A DNA stretch of 64,000 nt from an uncultured Bacteroidales bacterium (GTDB lineage Bacteria > Bacteroidota > Bacteroidia > Bacteroidales > FEN-979). A program made the position numbers and the translations under genes. Below, piece after piece: positions 43,654 to 52,593 of the stretch. The DNA lies in contig CAIQUS010000194.1 of assembly GCA_903875045.1 (NCBI GenBank), positions 1-64,000 on the forward strand. The letters are read 5' to 3'. Every line of letters begins with the position of its first letter. The stretch's first letter is position 1. The notes below the pieces were generated by a model. That model was given only the letters and a program-made list of their open reading frames with translations. It was not told the DNA's origin and made no database searches.

Positions 43654-45225
43654 CTATTTCGTAAAGCGATGAACAAAACGGAATAAATCGCTGCGATTAA
43701 TCGGTTTCACCAAATATCCGTGAAAATTATTTTCCGTCAGCCGGTCAGTAAAACTTTTGGCGGTATAGGCTGTTTGAGCGAGAAATGGAACTTTCTGATA
43801 TTCAGGCCATCTTTTTTCTATTTCCGATTTTAATAATATCCCATCCCATGGTTTCGGCAATCCAATGTCCATGATAACCACATTGAAAATCACACCCTGA
43901 TTATATAAAATTTCTGTGATATTCAGCGCTTCATTCCCTGAGAAGGCGGTTGAAACTGCACAAATATTCTCGAAATACAAATTAAGCAGAGAGGCGTTGA
44001 ACTTGTCATCCTCCACGATCAGAATGTTCAGTGCCCTTTCCCTGATATATTTTTCAATCAGTGAAAGATCGTCCGGTTGATCATTTCCGGGGGCGACCGG
44101 CAGAATAACCTTTGCAATTTCCGCCATCCGTTCGCCGGATGAAAATGAAATTTTTCCGTCAATCAGGTTAAGTGAGTTTAACAATGATTTGATTTCCGGA
44201 TTTTGTAACAAAACCGGATTGTTTATATCATATAAGCTTTTCGTGTTCTCCCGTTTGATGAAATTTATAACGGCCTGTGGTATATCCTGACCGATGTTAT
44301 CAATAACAATCGCTGCTTTTTCCCGGGTTGCTTCAAATGAAATTTCAACAAGAACATTTTCGGTTCTGGTATACTGAAGGGCTTTTGTTAAAAGGAACTT
44401 TAAAAGTTCAAGCAATAGGAATTCATCCGTAAACACTGAAATTTCTTCAGCCTGCCTGATCTGGATTTGCATGCCATGTTGCCTGGCAACCGGATCAAGT
44501 AAAATCTGGGCTTTTTGAATAATCGGGGCAAGGGGGCATGAGGTACGTGTAACTTCATAGGAATCAGCTCCTCCGATACTTATTTTATTCAGGAGGGTTT
44601 TCATCAGGTTTCCACTTTTCATGATGGATTCAACATGGACAAGCAATTTTTTATCCATCAGTACATTCGGCTCCCTGGCAAGGAGGGTACTAAAACCCAG
44701 TATGTTGTTTAATATATTTCGAACCTGATGTTCAAAATCAATGGTCAGGTTGCTTTGAATATCCCCCTTATAGGCAGGAGGATCAATCGTAATCGTCTCA
44801 TGATGTGACAGATTCTTAGTTTCACTGGCTGCGGTTGCAATGTCACTTTCTTCAATCATCACACAGACGCCAAGAAATTTCCGTCCTTCAATTTCCTTAA
44901 AATCAATTAAAACCGGAATGAGATACCGTCTTGCATCAACAAGATAGATCCTGGAGGTAAATTCTGAAAATTGCCTTGCATCAAAAGGATTTTCATGATC
45001 CTTCACAGTCACAAACAGGTCTCTGACATGATATTCCCTGATTTCGTCCTCCGAATAACCGGTCATTAACTGGGCCTTTTTGTTGAGAAGGAACAGGTCT
45101 CCCTCTATATCAGCAAGGAATGCGGCTTCTCTCTTGTTTTCGATCAGCGTTTTATAATAATCTTTGTTCGCGAGTGATTTTTTATCACGGGTCTCTTTGT
45201 TCCCGAATACTGAACGAATAGCCAT
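43654..45225 (-). CDS. PAS, degenerate histidine-kinase core and receiver (pseudo-hybrid kinase)
   Basis: 523 residues. PAS about 23-125; then FEHQVRNILNNILGFSTLL aligns with SHEIRTPLNAIIGFS with His166 kept and Glu replaced by Gln; then an ATPase-like region about 225-378 in which the N-box Asn is lost (LLKFLLTKALQYT against NLI.NAIKFT), the D.G.G box reads DNIGQDI and no GTGLGL box is seen. The receiver (about 399-523) looks functional: VEDD at 404-407, Asp453 in VIMDIGLP, Lys in YLVKP. It probably cannot bind ATP normally and may act as a phospho-acceptor scaffold. It lies 27 bases after the LruC lipoprotein gene, inside the polysaccharide locus. Confidence 0.8.
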   Translation of the reverse strand: MAIRSVFGNKETRDKKSLANKDYYKTLIENKREAAFLADIEGDLFLLNKKAQLMTGYSEDEIREYHVRDLFVTVKDHENPFDARQFSEFTSRIYLVDARRYLIPVLIDFKEIEGRKFLGVCVMIEESDIATAASETKNLSHHETITIDPPAYKGDIQSNLTIDFEHQVRNILNNILGFSTLLAREPNVLMDKKLLVHVESIMKSGNLMKTLLNKISIGGADSYEVTRTSCPLAPIIQKAQILLDPVARQHGMQIQIRQAEEISVFTDEFLLLELLKFLLTKALQYTRTENVLVEISFEATREKAAIVIDNIGQDIPQAVINFIKRENTKSLYDINNPVLLQNPEIKSLLNSLNLIDGKISFSSGERMAEIAKVILPVAPGNDQPDDLSLIEKYIRERALNILIVEDDKFNASLLNLYFENICAVSTAFSGNEALNITEILYNQGVIFNVVIMDIGLPKPWDGILLKSEIEKRWPEYQKVPFLAQTAYTAKSFTDRLTENNFHGYLVKPINRSDLFRFVHRFTK

Positions 45226-45252
45226 GAGAAGAATATATTAAAAATTCAGGCT

Positions 45253-47292
45253 TTAGTGGCTATAAATAAATTGGTCGTTACGATAACCCGGCTTGGATTG
45301 AAACCAGTCATAATAAGTGGTCCCTGAAGAATTGCACCACGGAACAAATTTCAGGAACCCGTTCAGAATTGGTTTTTGCTCATAAGGATAGTCGAATTTT
45401 TCAATAATGTCAAAGGCCCAGGGCAGGTTGTTGGCGGTAGTATAATACCTGCCTGTTGCCGGATTGCTATTATCCTGCTGGGTACCGAAAAACGATGATG
45501 ATGCCAGGTCGGTAGGAGGATTGTTAATCAGGTGTACTTCTCTGCCCCTGGTTTTATTCACAATAATAAACGGGTTGTAGGGAGGGGTTCCCATCACGCT
45601 CAAAGCAACCGGAGTGGCAAGGGTGATGCTGACAAAGAGTGTATCAGGTGTAACATATATTGAACCCGGAGAAGTGTTAACCCCGACAAACTGGTCGTTG
45701 GGATGCAGGAGGACCGTATAACCGTTGTCGAACAGGATGATTGTTGCTTTTGACTGGCCGGCTTCAGTCCCGTTTGGTGAATTTGTTATATAATTATCGG
45801 TAAGATGGCTGCCGGTAACGCTGGTTACCGCTGCCGATGGAACAGGTAATTGTATCCCGAATCCATTCTTGAATCCGGCCCCCATTGCCCGGAGGAGATA
45901 CTTCCCATTAATCTGCACCACCTTATTCTGACCGTTTGTAACCTGATTGAAATTGTAATCAACCACGATGTCGTTCATATCATAATCGCCCTGCTGGGGC
46001 CATAGGTCCTCAAAAGCCAGGGTACCACAAACATTTTGTGATGGGTAAAAATTATTGAAGGCTTTGGCGGGATCATTCGGATAATCATCAAAGGCATTTG
46101 ATATGCCATCGCCATCAGAATCGGTTTGGGTATAGTTCGGCAAAGGAATATTAGAGGTAACAACCGATTGAATAGGGTCGGCGGTCACATAAAAAACCGC
46201 ATCATTAAAGTCATTATCCGTTGATCCGTCACGTCGCTGGTCTTCAAAACTCAAAAGGAATTTACCCCGTCCGATATCATTCAAAAAAATGGTGTGCTGC
46301 TTTTTATTTGCAGCAGCTTCCGGATTAAAATTCTGATCAGAATAGAGGATCCAATTACCATTGCTGATATTAGGACCCACATAACCATTGGCAATCAGAA
46401 CCCATGCAATTTCTGTTCCTGGCGTAAAGATACCCAGATGGACCCTGTTGCCTGAATTCAGGCCCCCTCCGCTTCCGGCAAAAGAAACATTGGGGAAAAT
46501 TATATGGATTGAGTCAATGTTTGCAGCAGTTGCAGGCGGGTTATTGGTGTTGTATTTATAGTACCCCAGAACATTTTTATAACCGGCTCCTTCATGAACA
46601 AAAGTCACCCATACATTGCAAGCCTGATCAAGAACGATATTAGGCTCATTGGAGGAAACAAAATACTGGGGATGACCTACAGTTGCATTAATGTACTCGG
46701 GTAAAGTTGCATTAATATCCTGAAGCATTGCCGCATCAATCTGATCATTTGGCGGAGCAAGATAGTTAGGCACCCCCTGGCTGTTCCATGTCCCCATTGG
46801 GAAAAAATTACTGGGACTTACAGAACCGCCAACATCAGCGTTTTTCACGATCGTTACCTGAGTTTTTCCACCAAGCGTACACTGGACACTTCCGTTAACG
46901 ACATCTACCGTTTGCATATTCACAAAACCGATGGCGGAGGTAACAACTGCAACCTTATTAAAAAATGTGGGGATTTTATAATCTGTTTCAAAGATTCCCG
47001 AGGCATCTGTTATCCCGCAAATCATTTTCGACCCACCGTTTTCAGGCAGGTCAGTATAAACTTCAACACGCATTCCCTCAACAGGAAAGTCATTGTTATC
47101 AAGCATTCGGATTCTGATATTCACATCCTTATTTGTTCTGAAAGTGAAAGAAGGATCAACTTTTAAATCGGCCATGGATGTTATGACCGGTTCGTAAGGA
47201 ACATCTGCATTTTTTTTATTGCAGGAAACGGAGAGAAAAGTAATTAATGCAAAAAAAAACGCTGATAACGGGAAGTTGGTGTAAGTTTTCAT
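45253..47292 (-). CDS. LruC-domain lipoprotein
   Basis: 679 residues. A signal sequence ends in a lipobox with Cys24 (SVSC). Residues about 55-140 form a carboxypeptidase-regulatory-like or Ig-like beta domain, residues about 270-370 carry a DUF4114-type motif (EDQRRDGSTDNDFNDAVFYV), then a Ca-binding-type DSDGDGISNAFDDYPNDP loop and the LruC domain (FEDLWPQQGDYDMNDIVVDYNF) to the end. LruC proteins are lipoproteins of Bacteroidota and Leptospira with unknown molecular role. Placed between a glycosyltransferase and a pseudo-kinase, it may be a surface partner of the polymer. Putative -7 element at 47352-47359. Confidence 0.85.
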   Translation of the reverse strand: MKTYTNFPLSAFFFALITFLSVSCNKKNADVPYEPVITSMADLKVDPSFTFRTNKDVNIRIRMLDNNDFPVEGMRVEVYTDLPENGGSKMICGITDASGIFETDYKIPTFFNKVAVVTSAIGFVNMQTVDVVNGSVQCTLGGKTQVTIVKNADVGGSVSPSNFFPMGTWNSQGVPNYLAPPNDQIDAAMLQDINATLPEYINATVGHPQYFVSSNEPNIVLDQACNVWVTFVHEGAGYKNVLGYYKYNTNNPPATAANIDSIHIIFPNVSFAGSGGGLNSGNRVHLGIFTPGTEIAWVLIANGYVGPNISNGNWILYSDQNFNPEAAANKKQHTIFLNDIGRGKFLLSFEDQRRDGSTDNDFNDAVFYVTADPIQSVVTSNIPLPNYTQTDSDGDGISNAFDDYPNDPAKAFNNFYPSQNVCGTLAFEDLWPQQGDYDMNDIVVDYNFNQVTNGQNKVVQINGKYLLRAMGAGFKNGFGIQLPVPSAAVTSVTGSHLTDNYITNSPNGTEAGQSKATIILFDNGYTVLLHPNDQFVGVNTSPGSIYVTPDTLFVSITLATPVALSVMGTPPYNPFIIVNKTRGREVHLINNPPTDLASSSFFGTQQDNSNPATGRYYTTANNLPWAFDIIEKFDYPYEQKPILNGFLKFVPWCNSSGTTYYDWFQSKPGYRNDQFIYSH

Positions 47293-47351
47293 TTTTTATA
47301 GATTATAGGAATTGGGCTAAAAACCACTTTATTTCGATACCAGGTTCAACG

Positions 47352-47359
47352 CAAAAATA
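47352..47359 (-). promoter_or_regulatory. Possible promoter of the LruC lipoprotein gene
   Basis: TATTTTTG followed by C on the minus strand (47359-47352) fits TAnnTTTG. Predicted start near 47345 leaves a leader of about 53 bases. No clear -33 box. Confidence 0.35.
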
Positions 47360-47433
47360 TGGTTTGGGTTTCAAAAAACCTAATTAAAAAACCATTATTT
47401 CAAATACAGGCATTACATTGCTTTTCAAAACCT

Positions 47434-48324
47434 TTATGAGGTAATTTGTTGCGGGGCAGCAGCCCCCTTTTGGTTCAAACAGTCATCGACAAGATCAAGA
47501 ATTTGCGCATCAATTTCAATATCAAACTTACGGGCAAAATGATTTTGAGAATTCACAATTTCCTGAAAATCGGTTTTTACTAAAATGTTTGGATGCGCAT
47601 TTTCCTTTACTTTTTGCCACTTGATAAACCTGAAATTATTTTTATATGCCCGGTCCTTAAAAGGTGAGTTCATCACAATGGTGTGAAAAAACATTTCGTC
47701 TGCATGAATCGTTTTTTTCATGAACCTTGCATAGCCTTTGTGGGCATCCGTAAAATTCAGGACGTACTGAATACAATCTCTTGAAAGAGTCCACCAAGAG
47801 GGGCCACCAAAAGGCTTCATTCCTTTGTAAAAACTTCTTTTCCAACGAATTTTATCACAAGAAAAAGTCAGGATGTTTCCTGCAAATCTTATTAAACGAT
47901 TGTTGTAGGAACCAAAATAATACCGCTCAAACCGGATACGGGCCTTATTCCATCCATCCTGGTCGAGGGTGGTAAAATCGATCATTTCCTTTCCCTGGTT
48001 TTCTGAAAGAGAATTCAATATAGCCTCAGGGGGTAAAACAGGGTAGTCCTGTCCGCTGATAAACGCCAGACAGTCAAAATCAGGTTCATTTGCCATGATT
48101 TCTCTTAATCCGTTGATTGTTGATTCGACCTGACTAAAAGTGCCCCAGGTAACATCCATGGAATTACGGATGATTTTTGCTTCAGAAAGAATATCAGCCG
48201 GATTGACCTTGCTTTTTTTATCGAGGTGAATGTAAACAGTGATATCAGGGTGCGCCAGTGCTTTAATCAAGCGATTGATCTGGGTTTCATTTTTATGGGC
48301 TGCTATGAATACGATCAGCTTCAT
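47434..48324 (-). CDS. Core-2/I-branching-type glycosyltransferase (GT14 family)
   Basis: 296 residues. The order IVFIAAHKNETQINRLIKAL, VYIHLDKKS, WGTFSQVESTINGLREIM, FISGQDYPVLP and GGPSWWTLSRDCIQYVL with HADEMFFHTIVMNSPF is the signature of GT14 enzymes, which in animals add beta-1,6-GlcNAc or xylose and in bacteria are found in EPS loci. It suggests a branch in the polymer. The protein is soluble. Its neighbours are the tail-anchored receiver and the LruC lipoprotein. Confidence 0.88.
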   Translation of the reverse strand: MKLIVFIAAHKNETQINRLIKALAHPDITVYIHLDKKSKVNPADILSEAKIIRNSMDVTWGTFSQVESTINGLREIMANEPDFDCLAFISGQDYPVLPPEAILNSLSENQGKEMIDFTTLDQDGWNKARIRFERYYFGSYNNRLIRFAGNILTFSCDKIRWKRSFYKGMKPFGGPSWWTLSRDCIQYVLNFTDAHKGYARFMKKTIHADEMFFHTIVMNSPFKDRAYKNNFRFIKWQKVKENAHPNILVKTDFQEIVNSQNHFARKFDIEIDAQILDLVDDCLNQKGAAAPQQITS

Positions 48325-48372
48325 TCAATTTTGCAAATTTGATTTTAACCGCTGATATAAGTAAAAATCAGT

Positions 48373-48882
48373 TTATGAATAGAAATAAAGGAGGATTATG
48401 GCGGTGATGGCTACCACCAGGGAAATTACCAGAAACCGTTTCCTGTATTTCATGATCTTCATCTTATTGACTGTCAATTCCTGGCGTAATTTGACGGAGT
48501 AGAGAATTTGTTGTATTGTTTTTTGGAGGTTTGGCAATAGATCATCGTCTTTGATGATAAAATCCAGGGCGCCCTGCTTTAGCAACGAGGTAGCTTCACC
48601 AATGTCAGTATTGGAAGTAAGTATGACGACCGGAAGGTTTTTGCTGATCCTTCTGATGAAATGCAGTATTTTATCACCGTTCATGGCGTCCCCATGCGGA
48701 CTCTCGAGATAATAATCCAGCAAAATGACATCGGGATCAGCCTCCCACGAGGAGATCATTTGTTCGCCCGACCGAAAAACATGAACGGTATAGCCAGTAT
48801 TGCTGAGAGATATAGCCAGTGTTTCGGCAAACATTTCATTATCATCGACAATGAAAATCGTGGCATTGTCAGTTTTTTCCAT
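48373..48882 (-). CDS. Receiver-domain protein with C-terminal membrane anchor
   Basis: 169 residues. The receiver domain (about 7-128) is complete: IVDDNE at 11-16, phospho-acceptor Asp56 in VILLDYYLE, Thr89 in VILTSN and Lys111 in FIIKDDD; a short insert (SPHGDAMNGD) follows beta-3. After a basic linker (KMKIMKYRKR, 140-149) a single hydrophobic helix at 150-168 ends the protein, so it should be tail-anchored with the receiver in the cytoplasm. No output domain exists. It overlaps the priming transferase gene by 14 bases, linking its synthesis to that membrane enzyme. Confidence 0.85.
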   Translation of the reverse strand: MEKTDNATIFIVDDNEMFAETLAISLSNTGYTVHVFRSGEQMISSWEADPDVILLDYYLESPHGDAMNGDKILHFIRRISKNLPVVILTSNTDIGEATSLLKQGALDFIIKDDDLLPNLQKTIQQILYSVKLRQELTVNKMKIMKYRKRFLVISLVVAITAIILLYFYS

Positions 48883-50053
48883 CTTTGTCTTTCATATTAT
48901 CAATTAAGAGACGGTTGTCGGCGTGCATCCTGAGCATTTTATTTTTCAACTTGCGTCTTTTAAGCCATGACTGCACCAGTTTGTAGAGGGTTAAAAATTC
49001 CGAGAAAAAGACCACTTCAAGAAACAACAACGGGATTACCAATGACAAGTGAGAGGCTTTCATTAAAAAACCCGTTGCAATAATGCTGATATTTGCGACA
49101 TAAAGAATTTTTGCTGACTTTGGATGGTTAAACCCCGTTTGCATCAGGATATGATGAATATGTGTTTTATCGGGACTGAAGGGGGATTTTTCATTCATGA
49201 CCCTTACGACAAAAACCCTCAACGTATCATAAACCGGCAACAGAAAAATGCTGTAAACGATAACAGCCGCTTCGCTGTAGGTAAAATGTGATGCCTGACC
49301 CTGGCTGGAAACCAGCGTGATGATCCCAGCCGCAGCAAGCAGATATCCCAGGAACATTGAACCTGTATCGCCCATAAAAATTTTTGCCGGGTGCCAGTTG
49401 TACTTCAGGAATGCCAGCAATGCTCCGCCAACGGAAGCAGTAATAAATGCAACGCCCAGCTCACCGGAAAGATAGAAGATGATGAAAAAACCTGTTACAT
49501 CGATAAATGCCAGTCCCCCGGCCAGTCCATCAATCCCGTCGATCAGGTTAAAGGCGTTGATAATACCGGCAACGATAAATACGGTAATCAAATACTGGAG
49601 GAAAACAGGTAAAACGGTGACCCCGAAAATGCCAAACATATTCTCAATCAGCAAACCGGCATGGGCCAGGAACAAGGCGGCAACGACCTGGCAAAGGAAT
49701 TTAACTTTGGGAGGCAACTCACGCAGGTCGTCAATGATGCCAACAATCATGAGGATAAATATACCGGCTAACAAATGGAACACCAGATAATTGTCGGTAT
49801 AGATGAACCACAGGGGAAAAGTTGATAAGGTTCCTGCAACGATCCCGAGCCCGCCCAGGCGACTTATCGGCACCTTGTGTACTTTACGTTCATTGGGCTT
49901 ATCCACCAGATTATACTGCATGGATAATTTGATGATTAGCGGAATTAACACCAGGCAGATAATGAAACTTCCTGCAAATGCAGCAATCAAAAACAAAATC
50001 TCGCTTGTTTCTGCTTTCCGAGCAACTTCCTGCACTGAATCAAGTATGATCAT
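48869..50053 (-). CDS. MraY/WecA-family sugar-1-phosphate transferase (priming enzyme)
   Basis: 394 residues, about eleven membrane helices. Motifs are KPNERKVHKVPISRLGGLG at the cytoplasmic entry, NAFNLIDGIDGLAGG (catalytic Asp), FMGDTGSMFLGYLLA and DKTHIHHILMQTG (HxHH). They place it in the WecA/TagO group that transfers GlcNAc-1-P or a similar sugar phosphate to undecaprenyl phosphate. It would start polymer synthesis in this locus. The C-terminal basic tail (LKRRKLKNKMLRM) is cytoplasmic. The receiver protein gene overlaps its 3' end. Confidence 0.92.
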   Translation of the reverse strand: MIILDSVQEVARKAETSEILFLIAAFAGSFIICLVLIPLIIKLSMQYNLVDKPNERKVHKVPISRLGGLGIVAGTLSTFPLWFIYTDNYLVFHLLAGIFILMIVGIIDDLRELPPKVKFLCQVVAALFLAHAGLLIENMFGIFGVTVLPVFLQYLITVFIVAGIINAFNLIDGIDGLAGGLAFIDVTGFFIIFYLSGELGVAFITASVGGALLAFLKYNWHPAKIFMGDTGSMFLGYLLAAAGIITLVSSQGQASHFTYSEAAVIVYSIFLLPVYDTLRVFVVRVMNEKSPFSPDKTHIHHILMQTGFNHPKSAKILYVANISIIATGFLMKASHLSLVIPLLFLEVVFFSEFLTLYKLVQSWLKRRKLKNKMLRMHADNRLLIDNMKDKDGKN

Positions 50054-50071
50054 AAACCGGATTTAAAGATT

Positions 50072-50839
50072 TTATAGCTGGCGATTAATCCATTCAGGAG
50101 GCATGAATTGTTTGAACTTTGATATATTCTTGTTAAAAAGTGCGGCAACGGAAACCAATCCATTCATTTGCATGGCGCGAAAGTCTTCGACACTTTTTCT
50201 GATAACATTCCTGATGCTTTTATTGCTTTCACCTCCAAATCGCATCCGAATGAGCACCAAAGGTATATAAAATGTGCTTATCCGAAAGCGCACCAGGAAA
50301 CGAAGAATCGACTCATAATCAGCCGAAATCCTGAAACTGGTATTGAAACCGCCATAATTCTCATAAACTTCGCGTTTTACATAGAAAGTAGGGTGCGGAG
50401 GCATCCAGCCGGTCAGGGCACGGGCGCGGGTGAATTTTCCGGAACGCCAGAAACGGATAATTTTATCGGTGTCATTCTGAGCGACATAAACCAAATCGCC
50501 ATAAACCGAATCAACATTGAATTTGATAAAGGCCTCCGCAATCATTTTTATGGTTTCGGTGGAGGCAAAAATATCATCGGAATGCAAAAAACCAACTACA
50601 TCGCCAGTTGCAAGCCTTATTCCTTTATTTAACGCATCATAAAGCCCTTCGTCTTTTTCTGAAACAAATGTTGAAATGCGCCCTTCATAGGAGCGGATGA
50701 TGTCGCAGGTGCTGTCTTTCGAATTACCATCTACAATCACATACTCTATGTCGCTATACGATTGGCTCAACACCGATTCGATGGTATCGCGAAGGGTTTT
50801 TTCGCTGTTATAGGTGATGGTGATGACCGAAATTTTCAT
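50072..50839 (-). CDS. Family 2 glycosyltransferase (WcaA/WcaE-like)
   Basis: 255 residues. ISVITITYNSEKTLRDTIESVLSQ, VIVDGNSKDST and VGFLHSDDIFAST define a GT-A enzyme, and DSVYGDLVYV with FWRSG, MPPHPTFYVKREVYENYGGF, is the hallmark of a colanic-acid-type GT2 subgroup. Soluble. It lies 18 bases ahead of the priming transferase gene and 59 bases after the WcaF-like gene. Confidence 0.9.
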   Translation of the reverse strand: MKISVITITYNSEKTLRDTIESVLSQSYSDIEYVIVDGNSKDSTCDIIRSYEGRISTFVSEKDEGLYDALNKGIRLATGDVVGFLHSDDIFASTETIKMIAEAFIKFNVDSVYGDLVYVAQNDTDKIIRFWRSGKFTRARALTGWMPPHPTFYVKREVYENYGGFNTSFRISADYESILRFLVRFRISTFYIPLVLIRMRFGGESNKSIRNVIRKSVEDFRAMQMNGLVSVAALFNKNISKFKQFMPPEWINRQL

Positions 50840-50898
50840 GATTTACGTGGAGTTGATTATTGGGTGCAAGTTAGCGAAAACCATGGAGTTATTTTATT

Positions 50899-51450
50899 TT
50901 ATGATTCAAATACCCGCTCTTTGACCTTTACCGCCGGATTTCCCTGGTATATACAAAACGGATCAAGATCGCGGGTAGCAACCGAATTTACGGCGAGAAC
51001 AGAATGAGATTTACATGTTACTCCCGGACAAACAATACTAAACGCTCCGATCCATGCACCATCCTCCAGGATGATTTTCCCGGTAATCAGGTCAAATGTG
51101 CTTTTTTTAAAATTATGATTCCCACATAACAACATGGCTCCCTGAGAAATACAACAGTTATTGCCAATTACAACATTGTCAAGGTTATCTATCCAGGAAT
51201 TTTCGCCGATCCAGGTGTAATCTCCAACAATCAACCGCCATGGATATTTGATATTGACACAAGGTTTGATATTGACGCCAATACCTATTTTTGCCCCAAA
51301 CGCTCTTAGTAAAGCACACTTCAGACCGCTTGAAGGAATCATCCCGGATTTGAAGAAAAGAATGTTCACATAATACCAGCCCAGGCGCTTCAACACATTA
51401 CCCCCGGGTTTGTAATGACTGTTGTTATAGCGGGAGATTTCTGTAACCAT
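50899..51450 (-). CDS. Putative acetyltransferase, WcaF-like
   Basis: 183 residues. Start YNNSHYKPGGNVLKRLGWYYVN and KYPWRLIVGDYTWIGENSWIDNL are typical of WcaF-type colanic acid acetyltransferases; hexapeptide repeats follow (VVIGNNCCISQGAML, DGAWIGAFSIVCPGV, SVLAVNSVATRDL) and the end reads YQGNPAVKVKERV. It uses acetyl-CoA to modify a sugar. It follows a GT4 gene by two bases. Confidence 0.9.
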   Translation of the reverse strand: MVTEISRYNNSHYKPGGNVLKRLGWYYVNILFFKSGMIPSSGLKCALLRAFGAKIGIGVNIKPCVNIKYPWRLIVGDYTWIGENSWIDNLDNVVIGNNCCISQGAMLLCGNHNFKKSTFDLITGKIILEDGAWIGAFSIVCPGVTCKSHSVLAVNSVATRDLDPFCIYQGNPAVKVKERVFES

Positions 51451-51452
51451 AT

Positions 51453-52592
51453 TTAAAGATTGAAAAGGTTAATGTTTTCTGCCAGCATTTCAGGATTTTC
51501 AATATACGATTTGGCGAATGCAAAGGCATTACCGGAATAAACAACGAAGGCATCCTGGTCAAGCGAGGCAAAACTGGCTATCGCTTCTATAAACCGTTCA
51601 GGATTTTCGAGGGGAATATCCAGCCCGACCCTCAAATTTTCCAAATCTTTCCAGGGTGTACGGTTGCTGATGATCACCGGACATCCCGCCATGAAACTTT
51701 CCAAAATCGTATGACCAAAATTTTCCCCCGTTGTTGGCAAAAGCATTACATCATACCCCTGCAGTTCTTCAAGAATTTTCTCACTGGGGATGCTTCCGCG
51801 GTACGAAACGGTTATGTTCGGTGGTATCGACCTGATAAGTTCTTTACATCTGTTCCAATAGGCCTCATCATTTACCGGCCCGATAATATCGTACCGGATT
51901 GCATGGTTTTTGCACCGGCCCAGAATTTCAAGCGCATATAACTGGTTTTTTTCAGGTGAGATGCGGGCAACCGTCACCATGGTCAATTGTCCCGGGGTTT
52001 TAAATTTACGCAAGGGAGGTTCTGAAACTTTCCTTGGCAATTCACGGGCTTCGGCAATTTTAACATTTTTTCCAATGTGTGCCCTGATATCGGAGGTTTC
52101 ATGGGCAATTACAGAGTGAAATACAGTTCCGTGATAAAACCGGATCATTTTCATCAGGGCAAGAAACATGTTTTTTCTGAATGATTTCACACCGAGTGCC
52201 CCCTGTCCGAGTACGCCATGCGAAGCGATGATGATACGCTTATGGCAATGAATTTTGGCTAACAACAAGGGTAAAAAAGAGAACCAAAACCCGAAAAGCA
52301 GATGAATATAAACCACATCATAGTCTCTTTCCTTTAACAACCTGTTCATCAGTCCAATTTTGCGGTTTGCTGCTGAAACATAATAGATATTTACATTTGG
52401 GGAGACGACGATCCAACAATCGGGTATTATTCCCGGATATGGAGTGTTTTCAGTGTAATCGGTATCACTTGTGACAATATAGAACTCAAAATGATCCTTC
52501 AAAAAGTCAACCTGGTTCATAAAAGCACGGATGGTGCCACCTGCCTTGTAACCCGGCCAGTAATAATCGGTAAAGGAGAGAATTTTCTTCAT
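51453..52592 (-). CDS. Family 4 glycosyltransferase
   Basis: 379 residues. N-terminal KILSFTDYYWPGYKAGGTIRAFMNQVDFL, middle HGVLGQGALGVKSFRKNMFL and C-domain MVTVARISPEKNQLYALEIL with LLPTTGENFGHTILESFMAGCPVIIS are classical GT4 motifs, the last giving the E-x7-E donor-binding pair. Related to galactosyl/mannosyltransferases of EPS loci. It is one base away from the upstream GT4 gene and two bases from the WcaF-like gene. Donor unknown. Confidence 0.9.
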   Translation of the reverse strand: MKKILSFTDYYWPGYKAGGTIRAFMNQVDFLKDHFEFYIVTSDTDYTENTPYPGIIPDCWIVVSPNVNIYYVSAANRKIGLMNRLLKERDYDVVYIHLLFGFWFSFLPLLLAKIHCHKRIIIASHGVLGQGALGVKSFRKNMFLALMKMIRFYHGTVFHSVIAHETSDIRAHIGKNVKIAEARELPRKVSEPPLRKFKTPGQLTMVTVARISPEKNQLYALEILGRCKNHAIRYDIIGPVNDEAYWNRCKELIRSIPPNITVSYRGSIPSEKILEELQGYDVMLLPTTGENFGHTILESFMAGCPVIISNRTPWKDLENLRVGLDIPLENPERFIEAIASFASLDQDAFVVYSGNAFAFAKSYIENPEMLAENINLFNL

Positions 52593-52593
52593 G

